Assembly: GCF_035046485.1 (NCBI RefSeq)
Contig: NC_085138.1
Location: 366,361,238 to 366,425,237 of the forward strand
Length of the DNA: 64,000 nt
Direction of reading: 5' to 3'
Source: Aedes albopictus
Lineage: Eukaryota > Arthropoda > Insecta > Diptera > Culicidae
The notes below the pieces were generated by a model. The model did no database searches. It worked only from the letters and a program-made list of their open reading frames with translations, and was not told the origin of the DNA. The first letter of the stretch is position 1; each line of letters opens with the position of its first letter. Below, one piece after another: positions 1-11,345 of this stretch. Made by a program: the position numbers and the translations under genes.

Positions 1-480
1 AGAATTTGAGTTTTTTACCAACACTGGGTCCGAGGAAAACAACAGAAACCCTTTGAAGATGTGTTGGCAGGACCTGATTTGGAATACATGAACCTGATTT
101 TCCAGTTTTTGAAACATGTTGATGTCAGAGTTTGATGTAGTACGTTCCTTGTTTTCGTTGTCCGCCTTTTGGTTTTGTTGTTCGCCCCTGTCTGTCGTCG
201 CCTCCCTTCCGTTTGTCCTCTTCTTGTCGTTGTCTACCGATAAAGTCCTTTCTTTTTGGTTCCGTTACAGATATGGACAATTTGTCCCATCAATGATTTT
301 AGTATAAGTTAGCAAATAATTTAGTTGTAAACCTATAATTCGGTCCTTCTCAATTTTATTTTATTTTTTTTTACAATCCTTAACCTCGAAACAGCTCGGC
401 TTCCCAAACTAACATACTTTTAAGGCAATAATAAATTGTAAAATGTAAAATCATTGGAAAAGCAAAAGATTTCGGCTCAG
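1..480. other. Unassigned sequence
   Basis: No gene or recognisable repeat is seen here. The short open frame starting at 116 has a T-rich, hydrophobic composition and no family resemblance, so I do not call it. Confidence 0.4.
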
Positions 481-1080
481 TTATGCCCTTGTGCTCGGGC
501 GCCACAAATAAACGAATAAGTAAAAAAAAGACCAACTGAAACGCCTCTGAGGCCTGCTGAGACCCATTAAAGACCTTTTGAGACTCCTACATGCCAACTC
601 AAACGCCCCTGAAACCCCCTGAACTCCTTGAAATACTTCTGAGGCCTCGTGAGACCTGTTTGAGACTCTATGCGACCTCCTCAAGATGTCCAATGAAACA
701 TCCTTTAATCTCCCTCGAATCTCCTGAAATGTTACGGAAGCTTCCTGGGACTAGCGTGAGACTCCCTGGAAACCCCTTGAGATCCCCTGATTTGCTCCTG
801 AGACATCCTGAATCGTCCCTAAAACCTGATGTCCCATGAGATGTCTACGAGACTTCTCTGACATATCTTGGAACTCCCCTGTATCATGTAACACCCTTAA
901 AGCCCCTATAATGCTCCTAAGAACCCCTTGAAACGTTGCTAAAACCCCTGAAACCGCCTGAGGAGCCCTGAAACGTACATGAGAACCACTAAAACGCCCT
1001 TGAGACCCACTGGAACCCACTGAAATGCCTTTAACTTCTCTTGAGTCTCCTTAAAATGCCCATGAGCACCACTGAGTTTT
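481..1080. repeat. Degenerate CCTGAAAC/CTTGAGAC-rich repeat tract
   Basis: The sequence is built from many variants of short words such as CCTGAAAC, CCTTGAGAC and CCTGAGA, spaced irregularly at about 10 to 30 bases. It looks like a decayed simple or minisatellite array. A similar tract lies at 47,500-47,720. Open frames in both orientations across it reflect the scarcity of stop codons in the repeat, not genes. Confidence 0.5.
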
Positions 1081-1594
1081 TCAACACAACTGTTTTGTAA
1101 CAAGCACACATTTTAGGTTCTTGAGAAATTCTCGTATCCCGTGACCATAGATTAGAAACCATTGATTTGAGAAAAAAATATTTCACAATCCAAGCTATCA
1201 ATGCTTATATTGTAAACAAACTGAGAGACTTCCCCGCCACTTGTTTTTTTTTTGTGACAATGGTTCAATATTTAGAAAGAAATTCCAAATAGTGATTACA
1301 AAATTTAAAATAAAGATACATATATTGTCCGATGCACTAATGCCATACATCCAGAAGACACTTCACGCATAAAAAATGTCCACAAAAATCACTCTAAACA
1401 GAGACCAAATAATTTGTAATACATTCGAATCAAGCCTGTGCACAGAAAAGGCGACAAGGGAGGGCCCAATTTTGGCAAAGGGCGGAGGTGTGCCTAGTGT
1501 ACACAACATCGGTAATTGAAGGGGTTTAACCCCCAAAACTCCTCCCTTGTGCACGGACTTGATTCGAATGCTAGATCCCACGGCTATATAGCAA
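1081..1594. other. Unassigned sequence
   Basis: AT-rich DNA with no convincing gene, RNA or repeat that I can name. Confidence 0.35.
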
Positions 1595-1596
1595 TA

Positions 1597-2051
1597 CAGG
1601 TATTCTTCGATATAACGTACCCTCGATATAGCGAATTCGATATAACGTACATTTTGCTTCGATATAACGTACAACATTGAAAATTTTAATTTTTCCCAGG
1701 AATAACCCTCAGATAAGCTAGGAAACCACTCAAATCAATGTTTTATTGCAGTGTCAACCTTGTTACCTAGAATTAGCGCAAATTGGGGAAAAATTTTGTG
1801 TACGTTATATCGAAGCAAAATGTACGTTATATCGAAGCACATAAAACGAAATTACTTTTTCGTGAAAACTCATGTTTTTCATTATTGGTTTTGTGAATTT
1901 CACCGAAATCATTATTTGGGGTTAATTTCACGTCGAAATCATCAATATTAGCATAAAAAATATTATTTTTTTCTCTGCTTCGATATAACGTACACTTCGA
2001 TATAACGTACAAAGAGAAAACTTTTTTGTACGTTATATCGAAGAGTACCTG
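1597..2051. mobile_element. TA-flanked non-autonomous DNA element with iterated CGATATAACGTAC words
   Basis: The left end is TA then CAGGTATTCTTCGATATAAC; the right end is its inverse followed by TA, so the target duplication is TA (1595-1596 and 2052-2053). The word TTCGATATAACGTAC or its inverse occurs about eight times, near 1606, 1638, 1660, 1801, 1821, 1978, 1995 and 2029. No transposase is encoded in the 455 bp. TA duplication points to the Tc1/mariner group or another TA-targeting family, which is inference. Confidence 0.75.
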
Positions 2052-2059
2052 TATAAAAG

Positions 2060-2799
2060 ACCCCACAACTGCGTGTTCCTCCGTAAATAGGTAGGTACAT
2101 CGGTAGGTACAAACAACCACTAGAGATAGAGCGCAGGCTGAAACCACAGTGCATCATCTCATTATGTATTGGTTTTATCACGGCCAAACTGGTACAGAAC
2201 ACTGTTGTACAATCATGCAGTAATTGTTAACTTACCAGCGGCTATAACGAAAACCCGAGTTACTCTCGCACTTTTAACCCTTTGGTGAGATGAAACCGAG
2301 CATAACAAACTTGTTCGAAGGCTAACGAGGCAGTAACAGCAGCGGCAAAACAATCCGGCTCCAAAAGGTTAAATTGGTTATGAATAAATTAGACGCACTG
2401 CCATTCTACGAATATTTTTTCCATGTACTAATGGGATTCCTATACAACATAGAACAGTTGAACGTTGAAGGCAGGTCCATAGTCATCAGCATTGTAAGCA
2501 AAATCGCCACACGGGTAGACATTCGGAAATCCCGTATACAAAGAGGGTATCTCAATGGTACCGCACTACTTACACCAAGTTTCTAAGGTGGTCATTGCAC
2601 CACATATTGAAGCAACCCTCCATAATCAGAAACATTGTTTCACTCTTTTAAATATGTCTTGTTTTGGCGGGTCAGAATTATTTAAAAAATCTTTTCCCTC
2701 CAGCAGAGTGGTAATACATATTCCCCAATTAATTGCCTGAAGGGCAAAAGAACCGATGTCACCAACATAAAAATAATTTGAGTTAGTCATCACATAGAG
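2060..2799. other. Unassigned sequence
   Basis: No supported gene. The 70-aa and 61-aa frames at 2374 and 2555 resemble nothing I recognise. Confidence 0.35.
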
Positions 2800-2808
2800 T
2801 GTCCGCTG

Positions 2809-3023
2809 GGCGCAGTATCATAACGTCCGAGGCCATAAAGTCCCAGGACTTTATGGCGCTTTTTTTCGGGGCATAACGTCCGAACTTGCAGATACGACAC
2901 GAAGTCCAAGGAAAGAAGGCACATAGGATATTATGACGCATCCAAACTTTTGGACGCTATTGCGCAAAAAAACGCGACCTAATGTCCAGGACTGTATGGC
3001 CTCGGACGTTGTGATCCGGCCCC
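2809..3023. mobile_element. Mutator-like MITE, copy 1
   Basis: Inverted ends contain ATCATAACGTCCGAGGCCAT on the left and a matching ATCACAACGTCCGAGGCCAT on the opposite strand at the right. The element is flanked by a perfect 9-bp direct repeat TGTCCGCTG (2800-2808 and 3024-3032). Nine-base duplications and G-rich termini are typical of Mutator-like elements. It is 215 bp and has no coding capacity. A second copy lies at 23,791. Confidence 0.8.
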
Positions 3024-3189
3024 TGTCCGCTGCCCTGCAGCACTATCACTACTTTCACTTATATTTTATTAAGTCTTTGCGAGAACTAAAGCCTGTATCC
3101 GCAATAATCGGGACACAGAAATATGGCTGTAACTCTGCAATAGATACATCAAAATAGCTCAAATTTTACCTGATAATATCTTAAGATGT

Positions 3190-4142
3190 TCAATTTCCTT
3201 TCATTCAAAAACAAATCATATTATTTTGACAATAAAAGGGCTATTACTTGAATTACATTCTCAAGGATATTTGATAAAATTAGTTTGGGTTCCAGCTCAT
3301 TGTAATATTTTTGGCAATGAACAAGCTGATTATTTGGCGAAATTGGGTGTTTTTTGCGGAATAGTTTATAATCGTGATATTTTTTCCTACGAATATTTCT
3401 CCAAATTGAAGAAAAAATCATTGAGTAATTGGCAAATGTCTTGGAATGAAAGTCAACAGGGACGATATTGTTATTCCATTTGTCCGAGTATTAAAGGTCA
3501 TCCTTGGTTTAAAAACTTAGATGTTGGACGTAATTTCATTTGTACTATTTCAAGATTAATGTCAAATCATTATATTTGTAATGATTATTTGTATCGTATG
3601 AAAATGAATGATTCTAATCTCTGTGAATGTAATAAATCTTATGAAGATATAGATCATATTGTTTTTAAATGTCCTAATTATATCTTACCGAGACAAAAAT
3701 TCATGGATAGAATGACTTTCCTGAGTAATGAAATTCCAGTCTCTGTTCGAGATATTTTGGCCATAAAATGTTTTCCCATTCTAAAAATACTTTTAAAATA
3801 TTTGAATGAAATCTCTTGTCAAATTTGATACTCGTTGTTTTTCTTCTCTTTTTTATTTTTATTTTCAGAAACCTCTTGCCTAGGCTACGCTGGTGCCATT
3901 CAAGCATTTGAATCCTGATTTTCATACATATGGTGGTCCCTTGGATGTTGTCGGCTCTGATATGGATCGATTCCGGATGAGCCTTTAGTATTAAGTTTTG
4001 TTTTTGTAATTATTGTTTTTTTTTGAAAAGATAAAGAGGTTTTATGCCTCTTTGAGAACGATTTCGAAATGCAAGGAAATCACTCAAAGGGGCTTTTCCC
4101 TCTTTCAAAATTATAAGTTAAATAAACAACAACAACAACAAC
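3190..4142 (+). mobile_element. 5'-truncated non-LTR retrotransposon with (AAC)n tail
   Basis: A 15-bp direct repeat, AATATCTTAAGATGT, flanks the insertion (3175-3189 and 4143-4157). The 3' end is AAATAAACAACAACAACAAC. It carries the end of a polyprotein (see the entry at 3226) and a 3' untranslated region of about 300 bp. This is the signature of target-primed reverse transcription with 5' truncation, inserted into the TA-flanked element that surrounds it. Confidence 0.9.
3226..3828 (+). pseudogene. Non-LTR polyprotein C-terminus: RNase H end plus Cys/His finger
   Basis: About 200 residues are open. The motif WVPAHCNIFGNEQADYLAK is the C-terminal RNase H signature of I/R1/LOA-type non-LTR elements (the His and the Asp of EQAD). 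It is followed by a C-x-C...D-H-I-x-F-x-C-P cluster (LCECNKSYEDIDHIVFKC) typical of the region after RNase H. The reverse transcriptase and endonuclease are missing, so the copy is dead on arrival through 5' truncation. The shown start is just the first ATG in the fragment and not a biological start. Confidence 0.85.
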
Positions 4143-5128
4143 AATATCTTAAGATGTGTTCATTTCACCTGCAAAATTTCATGTGAATCGGTGAAGTAAA
4201 TTTTGTTGTAGCAATGAAACAGTAGAACACGAACAATTGAATTTTGTACAGCCCCTGGTTTAGCTTGTCAGCGCTGTAACTTTTGAATTCGATAAAGAAA
4301 ATGACTGAAATTTTGAACACAAACCTCTCAATCTACTTTACTTACATAGGCAAAATTTCATAAAAATCGATGCACTATCAACAATTTTATAGTCGAAACA
4401 TATATTGGGGCTGACCGTGATTTTAGCCCTTCAGACAACAATTAGTGAGTACCCCTTATTGTTTCGATTGTATTGTTGAAAGTACTACACCAATAATCAC
4501 CAAATTTTGCAGGAATAATATACACATAATCAACTATCTTCTGTGAAAATTTCATGAAAATTGTCGGAGACATTCAAAAGTTATGAATGGGCAAACATCG
4601 CACATGAAAAACATGAAACATTTTCACTAACACTATCCCCTATCAACACCAGTGTCTTTCAATCCAATCGATAAAAGTTGATGAAATTTTGCAAGAAAGT
4701 GTCTCTATAAGTATCATAACTGCTCACAAAATTTCACAATTATCCTCACAGAACTTTGAATTGTAGCGGAAAAGAACCATCTAGTATGCGAATGAAAATT
4801 GGTGATGATTGTACAAAATCTATAAAACGTCGTCTGTTTGTTTCTCATCCACAGTTAAAAGTAATGCATCGATTTTTATGAAATTTGGCACAAATAATAA
4901 ACATACACCAACGAGTTCTCAGTTAATTTTTGGCCAATTTTTATTGATTCAGTACAGAGTTACTGCCGTATTTTTGTGTCCCGATTATTGCGGATACAGG
5001 CTTTACAAATATAATATATCTTATATAGTAATAACACTATTTATACCATATGTATACTGTATATGTACAAAACACGCTCAAAGGTACAATCAACCTTTTT
5101 TTCCTTCAATAAGTCCAGAGATTGAACC

Positions 5129-7036
5129 TCAGCTTCTCAAACTAGCAGCAATACCCATGATTAAAAGCGTTACAATCGATCCTACAGATGCTGTCACGCG
5201 GCTTCCAGCTCCTCCGAAACCTCGATTTTTGTCTGCAGTAGCGGAGAACTCATTGAGGTAGAAGTTCTGCTGCTTGCTCTCAGTGGTGATTTTCAAGTAT
5301 GGTCCAAACATTCCTGCAATTAAAATTCTATTGAGAAATCCGGTCACCAACCAAATTGAACAGAACACACACGATCCATGGGAGGCCAATGGGCGACACT
5401 ATCCGCCACCGGAACCCCACCGATGGCAAACGATGTCCACAGTTGAACCATGGCCTTTGCCATCCTTACGTCAGCTTCGTCCAGATTCTCTATTGGAAAC
5501 AGATATTTCAGTTCTTCGGCGTGGTGAACTGGCCTCTCGTGTGGGTACGGCACCGTCAGATTCCTCTGGGTCAGCGCACTCGAGTAGTCGAAGCTGTACA
5601 GATAAACGTTACCCGGGTTGGCGTTGGAAAACGACTGGACATCAGCCAGAACCGGTCCTTTGATACCGTGGGTGCCACAGATCTGAAGGTTTGGTATGCG
5701 TTAGTTACGTTTGGATTTTTTTTTTGAAAGAAACACTTACATCAGTCAAACTGGACGCCAGATCTTCCCAACGTAATCGATCCATTTCGCTCATCAAGAA
5801 ATTGTGTTGGAAAGCGTAGGCCTCCAACGATCCATCGAACTTTGAATGTCCGAATTTTTCGTGCAGTATGTGAACGTAGTGCAACAGGGCATGTGAAGTG
5901 TTCAGAGTCTGCAGTAGTTGCGGTTGTAGTTTGTGTAGTTCATTGAGCAGGAACAAACCATCCTGAGCGTTTGTTCCAGCCATGACGGCGATGTTCTTTT
6001 GAGAGTTTCCAAGGTAGGTCTTCGGGTGTTGAGGAAGGAAAGACGACGGACCTCCAACTACAATACCAGTTCCTGCCACATAAGGATATCCACTGTTTGC
6101 GATGGTTTGAGATCGATGAGCGGAAAATGCTTCCAGAAGGTTTTGTATGGAAACCCCACGAAGGCACTGTTCTACGGCAGCTCCGGTACAACCAAGTCGT
6201 GCCGCGATATCGTTAGTCCCTTCAAGTGGAGTGTCACTCACAGTCCATGGTGCGAACACTGATCCGGACTGCATGATTGCCCTCTGAAATAACGGTGTCG
6301 ATCTAGATTGTACCATAGGGCTGTGTAATAATGAGGAAACTGCTGCCGCACCAGCTGATTCACCAAAGATTGTCACATGCGAGCTATTGCCGCCAAAGTA
6401 CCCAATATACTGCTGAACCCACTCCAGTGCAGTTATCACATCTAGCATTCCAACGTTTCCGGGAATATCATCACTCATGGTACTCAAGAACCCTAGTGGT
6501 CCCAGACGATACTGAATCACCACCAACACTATGTTCGACTCCAGAAGAAAATTCGGTTTGTATTGGTCGGCCCCTCCCAGGAAGAACCAGCCACCGTGAA
6601 TGTACACCATCACTGGCCGATCCGCGTCCAACTGTAATCAATTGAAAACCGATAAATTACCATCTTTTTCAAAAACACATCCACTTCAGTCACTCACACT
6701 GTTCGAGTACACCGACAAGGTCAGACAGTCCTCGTTTTCCACATTGACGTAGTTCACGTCAATTTGGGGACACCGAGTTCCCGGTTGCGTCGCATCTCGA
6801 GTGCCACCCCATGCCGAAACCTTCACCGTAGGTTTGAACCGAAGCGCACCAACCGGAGCTTGACCGTACGGAATGCCGTGAAATTCATAGATCGTCCGAT
6901 TTGTCCACGCCGTATATCCGACGGAACCCAGCACACCACCAAGTCCCTGAATATTCACAATCGGCCCTGACTGCTGTCCAAAACAGGAAATTACCCCGGA
7001 AATGATTAGCACCGTTGTAATATGTTTTCCACACAT
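5129..7036 (-). CDS. Secreted carboxylesterase A (GESAG type), 4 exons
   Basis: A COesterase-fold hydrolase expected to cleave carboxylic esters outside the cell or in the secretory path. Exons on the minus strand are 7036-6698, 6631-5741, 5682-5373 and 5313-5129, giving about 574 aa, normal for the family. Donors are GTGAGT, GTAAGT and GTGTGT; all acceptors are CAG. Residues 1-20 form a signal peptide. FHGIPYGQAPVGALRF, the Cys pair CP...EDCL, the oxyanion motif HGGW (125-128), GESAG with nucleophile Ser205, acid Asp337 (AQDG) and His464 (HHAEEL) are all present. The third oxyanion Gly is Trp128, which is unusual. The tail (VGSIVTLLIMGIAASLRS) is hydrophobic and suggests a GPI or membrane anchor. 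Substrate and clade (beta-esterase, JHE-like, glutactin-like) cannot be settled from sequence alone. Confidence 0.92.
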
Positions 7037-7200
7037 TGTTGACCAGGTATTTTTATTCTCGAGCCATCGATGACTAAAACATAAACCGAATTGAATCGCG
7101 ATCTATCACCGAATGATGGCAGAGCACCTCATCGGAAGCTCTTTTTATCTTGTGTGGCGTTTGCGGCGTAAAGGGCGACCACGGTTGTTGTTTATCACCG
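7037..7200 (-). promoter_or_regulatory. Probable 5' flank of esterase A
   Basis: On the minus strand AGATAAAAAGAGC (about 7140-7150) lies roughly 105 bp upstream of the ATG. It contains a GATA-factor-like AGATAA site that could also act as a weak TATA-like box. No clear initiator can be fixed, so the start site is inferred. Confidence 0.35.
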
Positions 7201-8929
7201 CGAGTGCCCAATGGTCGGTTATTATCGGTAAGCTAAGTAGCGTCGCAGAACGATGATAGGATATAGTTGTGTTTGATGTTTTGTAGTGGACAGCCGATGA
7301 AATGATTGATTGATGTTGGTGTGGGACTTAGGGTATTAGTGCGAGGTAGGCAAGGGTGATAATGGTCTACGCGGCTACGAAAGGGGATTCCGGGGATGCG
7401 AATATGGGATTTTCTTCTAATACATGCGTGGAACTTGAAGTCAGGCATGAGGCATTAGATCGCGCGCAACGCGTGTGATCTTGGGAAGAACAAATGCAAT
7501 GGGAAAGAATTGTTTTGGCTTTCCGATTTCATTCGGTTCGATAATAATACATTATTTAATAATAGGGATAGCTGATAAACATTAATCCGAGAATTTTTGG
7601 CTTTATTATTTGTTGAGTGGAATATACACTGTGGCGTCTCCCACATCCCAATTAATAAGTCGGTGTAGACACAAGACAGATATGTTTGTTCTCAGCTTGG
7701 TTTGTTCAGCAGCAGTACTGCCTTGTGCCCTTAATATTTCCCTTACTGTTTTAGGCTGCTTGTCTGAGGCTGCGATCTCTGCATTTCCTGTGCCATTTGG
7801 GTGTTCGTCAAAGTGTTGCATCCACCTTTCGATCACGTTGATACATCAAAAGGCTTTCGTGCTGATTATTGCACATTGCTGCTGCAAAACGAAGCCGTTA
7901 CGGAATAACTAAAGCTTCTGGTCTAAGTGTTTGTTGAGAATGGCACAGCAGTTCCATTGGTTCACAATTCAATTCTTTCAGGTGATGTTTCTTCTCCAGG
8001 AAGAGGCAGGTCTACTGTTTCCACATTCGCTATGTAACGCAGAACTGCATAACCTGGAAGACAAGTTCGAGACAGAATGTTTTGCTACAACTAAGCTAAC
8101 TAAAGGAACATGGGTCTCAACCAAACAACCAGAAAATACTGGGAGGACCACCATTAGATCAAAGAACCGTCAAGGATCTAACTTCGTTCGAACAGTACAG
8201 CGGTAACCGTTCTCCAGTCAATACAACCTAAAAAACCTAGAAGAGAGTGGAACTTTGTAAAAAGAGTAAATAGAGAGAGTAGTAAAACTCTCTCAACGAC
8301 CCGTCCTAAGTAACCCAGCGAGCCCTGTGAATCACCGTAGCTGGATAGTCTGTGTCTGTTCAGATCACCACTTAAATATACGAACGCTTCTTCAACCTTT
8401 CGATTGTCGACAAGATAACCGAAGTTGACCGTCATCAGCTTTACTGAAATTGCTTGCGAAACGGATATCAATCAGCCAAATACTTATCATCGTCTTATAC
8501 CTGTCAAAGATATCGTGGGCAGCATCACACACAACACAGCTATGCAAGAATTCTCACTCATCGAATGAATCAAAGAGCCAACCAACCCAATCTAACGAAA
8601 CATTCTTCCATAAGCGACAGACCTACTATCTCAACCACAATTTCAATGGAAAACGCGGTCAGCTGTGCATTCCGCTGATTCCACGCAGATATTAGTTCTT
8701 TTAGCAATCACAAACATCTCCATCATTGACGACAACGGCACCGATCATGCCGGTCAAGCACAATCTCAACTCGGGAAGCGCGTACTGTTCGTTACAAAAC
8801 TCTTCTCGAAGCACATCAGCTCGCAACGGAAAAAAAAATCTCCCAAATCAATTGGCCAAGAAGCGGAAACTAAGCTCATTTGCACAGATCAGTTTAAGAG
8901 CTGCTCTCGCAGGTATTTTCCGAGGAACA
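7201..8929. other. Unassigned intergenic sequence
   Basis: Several 70-100 residue frames occur on both strands (for example 7606-7836 minus and 7931-8206 plus), but none has a domain, signal peptide or splice pattern I can defend. The base composition is less AT-rich than the neighbouring repeats. I treat it as unannotated DNA. Confidence 0.35.
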
Positions 8930-10690
8930 ACTAAACAAATTCCCAGAGGGACTTCTGAAGCAATTTTTGAAGGAACTCTTGGAATGATTTCTGGAGCAAC
9001 TACTGGAGCAATTCCTAAAGAGACTTCTGCAGGACTTCCCGGAAGAACTCCTGAAGGACTTTGCGGAAGAATGCTTTGAGGAACTTCCGGAGGAGCTCTT
9101 TGAAGGTTTCTCGGAGAAACTACTGGAGAAATTCCTAGAGAATTTCTTGGAGGAATTGCCCGAGGAACTTCCGGAGGAATTCCTGGGGCAACTCCTTGAG
9201 ACACACCTTCTGCAATTCCCGGAGTAGCTCCTGGAGGATGTTTCGGAGGAACTCCTGGAGGAATTTCCAAAGGAAATTCTGGGAGAACTCCTGGAGAATT
9301 CCTGGAGGAAATCTTGAAGGAAGTCTTGGAGAAGTTCCTGGGGGAACTCCTGGAAGACTTCCCAAGGTAATCACTGGAGGGGGGACTTTTGGTGGAATTC
9401 CCAGGGGAACTGCTGGAGGAATTCCCGGACGAGCTCCTAAAGAAATTCCCAGAGGAACTTCTGAAGAAATTCCCGGAGGAGCTCCTGGAAAGATTTTCGG
9501 AGGAAATCCTGGATGTATTCTCGTAGGAACTCCTGAAGGTGTTCCCGAAGGAAATCGTGTAGGGAATTTCCAGAGGAACCCTTTAAAGGAATCCCCGAGA
9601 AACTCCTGTAGGTATCTCCGGACTCCTGAAGTTATGCCCAGAAGAATTCCTGAAGGTATTCCTTAAGGAAGTTGTAGAAGTATTCCTGGAGGGACCAGTG
9701 GATGAATTTCTGGAGGAATTCCTGCAGAAACTTCTGTAGCGATTCCCGGAGGAACTCCTGGAAGGTTTACTGGAGGAACTCCTGGAGGTTTTCCTGGAGG
9801 AACCCCCTGGGAGAACTCCTGGAGGAAGTCTTGGAAAAATTCCTGGGGGAACTCCTTGAAGACTTTCCGGAGTAATCGCTGGAGGTATTCCCGGGGTAAC
9901 TCTTAGTGGAATTGCTGGAGGAACTGTTGGAGGAATTCCCAGAGGAACTGCTGGAGGAATTCCCGGACGAACTCATGGAGAAATGCCCATAGGAACTTCT
10001 TGAGAAATTTCCGAAGGAACTCTTGAATGTATCCACGGAGGAACTTCTGAAGGTGTTCCCGGAGGAAATCATGCAAGGAATCTCCGGATGAAATCTTCGA
10101 GGGATTCCCGGAGAAAATACTGTATGTATTTCCGGAGGAACTCCTGAAGTTATTCCCGGAGGAACTCCTGGTGGTATTCCTGAAGAAACTCGTGAAAGTA
10201 TTCCCGGAGGGACTAGTGGAACAAATTTCTGGAGGAATTCCTGCAGAAACTCCTGCAGCAATTCCCGGAGGAACTCCTGGAGCAATTGCTGGAGGAGATC
10301 CTGGAGCATTTCTCAGAGGAACTGCTGAAGGTATTTCTAGAGGAACTCTTGAAGCATTTCTCGGAGGAACTCCTGGAGCATTTCTTGGAGGAAGTACTAG
10401 ACCCGTAGGGTCTCGGGCAGTAATTTCCGATGAAACTCGTGGAGGAATTCCTGAAGGATCTTTACGAGCAGCCTCCAGAGGATCTATCAAAGAAATTCAC
10501 GTGATAGTTCCTGGAGAAGTTTCCTAAGCAATTCCTGTTGCTATTCCCGAAGGAATTCCCGTAGGTACCTTTGGAGAAAATCCAAAAGAAGTTCTCGAAA
10601 TTCTCTCAAAGGAATTCGAATAGGTACTATTCAAAGAATTCCCGAAAAACTTCGGAAAAGATTACTGGTGGATCCCCCAAAGGAACTTTC
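8930..10690. repeat. Partly decayed 24-bp minisatellite (CTGGAGGAA family)
   Basis: The words ATTCCCGGAGGAACTCC and CTGGAGGAA recur with a 24-bp period made of two 12-bp half units. Between 10,240 and 10,400 consecutive 24-mers can be read without gaps, and conceptual translation shows an eight-residue period (GAIPGGTP, GAIAGGDP, EGISRGTL). Both strands carry long open frames rich in Pro/Gly or Leu/Gln, a by-product of a stop-free repeat. The same period as the array at 41.3-43.7 kb suggests a common ancestor. Confidence 0.8.
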
Positions 10691-10935
10691 TAGTGCTCAG
10701 TAAAATTTCTAAAATATTCACGTTGGAAATCTTGGAGACATTTGCTAAGAAGCTTCTAGATGACTTCCCAGTGAAACACCTAAAAGAATCCTCGACGGGA
10801 TTCCAAGAACTGTTCACAATGGAATACCTCATCGAACTTCCATTGAATCTCTTGGAGGAATTCCCTACGATGCTCCTGGAGGAATTCTCTACAGAGCTCC
10901 TACAGAAATTTCCTCTCTTCTGTATTCCCGGAACG
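10691..10935. repeat. Edge of the decayed minisatellite
   Basis: Variants of CTGGAGGAATTC continue but the 24-bp register is lost. A 132-residue frame starting at 10,693 covers this tract and the SINE and is not a gene. Confidence 0.45.
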
Positions 10936-10936
10936 G

Positions 10937-11123
10937 ATTATTTTCTCCGGAATTTTTTTATCTGTATTATCGAGATTTTTAGCCCTAGGCTAGTTCACCT
11001 CGGGACCCACGTCTTACTTCTCTTCCTAAGGAAGAACCTACATTTTGTGAGTTTGTCGGGAGTGGGATTCGATCCCAGGTCCTCGGCGTGATAGTTAAGT
11101 ATTCTAACCATCACAGATCCCTT
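10937..11123 (-). mobile_element. tRNA-derived SINE
   Basis: Read on the minus strand, a tRNA-like head (TGATGGTTAGAATACTTAAC, then the B-box-like GGGATCGAATCCC near 11,065-11,077) is followed by GTCCCGAGGTGAACTAGCC and the tail GGGCTAAAAATCTCGATAAT ending in ACAGATAAA. This layout is a Pol III SINE. The ends are approximate because I could not fix a target duplication. Confidence 0.65.
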
Positions 11124-11267
11124 GTTTTTTTCCGTTAACAGGAATTTGATCCTTTCGGAACTAAACTTCAGGATTAGATGTTCATCTAATTCCATCCGAA
11201 GGAGATTTGGGTTGTGAATGGAATTAAAATCGAGATCAGTTCAGTTGCCTGCAGGAGATGGAGATGG

Positions 11268-11345
11268 TTAAGTGGGGCTCCGTAGCTTGGAGGAAAGAAT
11301 CACCCGTCCAGCGAATTGGGAGTCGCGGGTTCGATTTCCACCGGA
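11268..11345 (+). repeat. tRNA-like sequence with B box, probable SINE head
   Basis: CTCCGTAGCTTGGAGGAAAG resembles an A-box region and CGGGTTCGATTTCC matches a Pol III B box; CTCCG and CGGAG could pair as a short acceptor-like stem. The D and anticodon arms do not fold properly, so I call a SINE head or tRNA relic and not a functional tRNA gene. Confidence 0.4.

Larger units (their letters stand above)
3089..5003. mobile_element. TA-flanked DNA element interrupted by a retrotransposon
   Basis: Terminal inverted repeats of about 45 bp begin AAGCCTGTATCCGCAATAAT on each strand (left at 3089, right ending at 5003) and are flanked by TA (3087-3088 and 5004-5005). Without the retrotransposon insert at 3190-4157 the element is about 950 bp. 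The interior repeats phrases such as AAATTTTGCA, AAAATTTCATGAAAATCG and TAACTTTTGAAT several times, on both strands. No transposase frame is seen. The right end lies only about 125 bp past the stop codon of esterase gene A, so it may supply that gene's 3' flank. Confidence 0.75.

Noticed and set aside
4809..5261. 150-residue frame on the plus strand
   Set aside because: It overlaps the inverted end of the TA element and runs antisense to the last exon of esterase A.
8848..10527. Pro/Gly-rich and Leu/Gln-rich frames of 100-195 residues
   Set aside because: They come from the decayed 24-bp minisatellite; overlapping frames exist on both strands with the same period.
11268..11345. Possible tRNA gene
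   Set aside because: B box is good but the D and anticodon arms do not fold, so a SINE head or relic is more likely.
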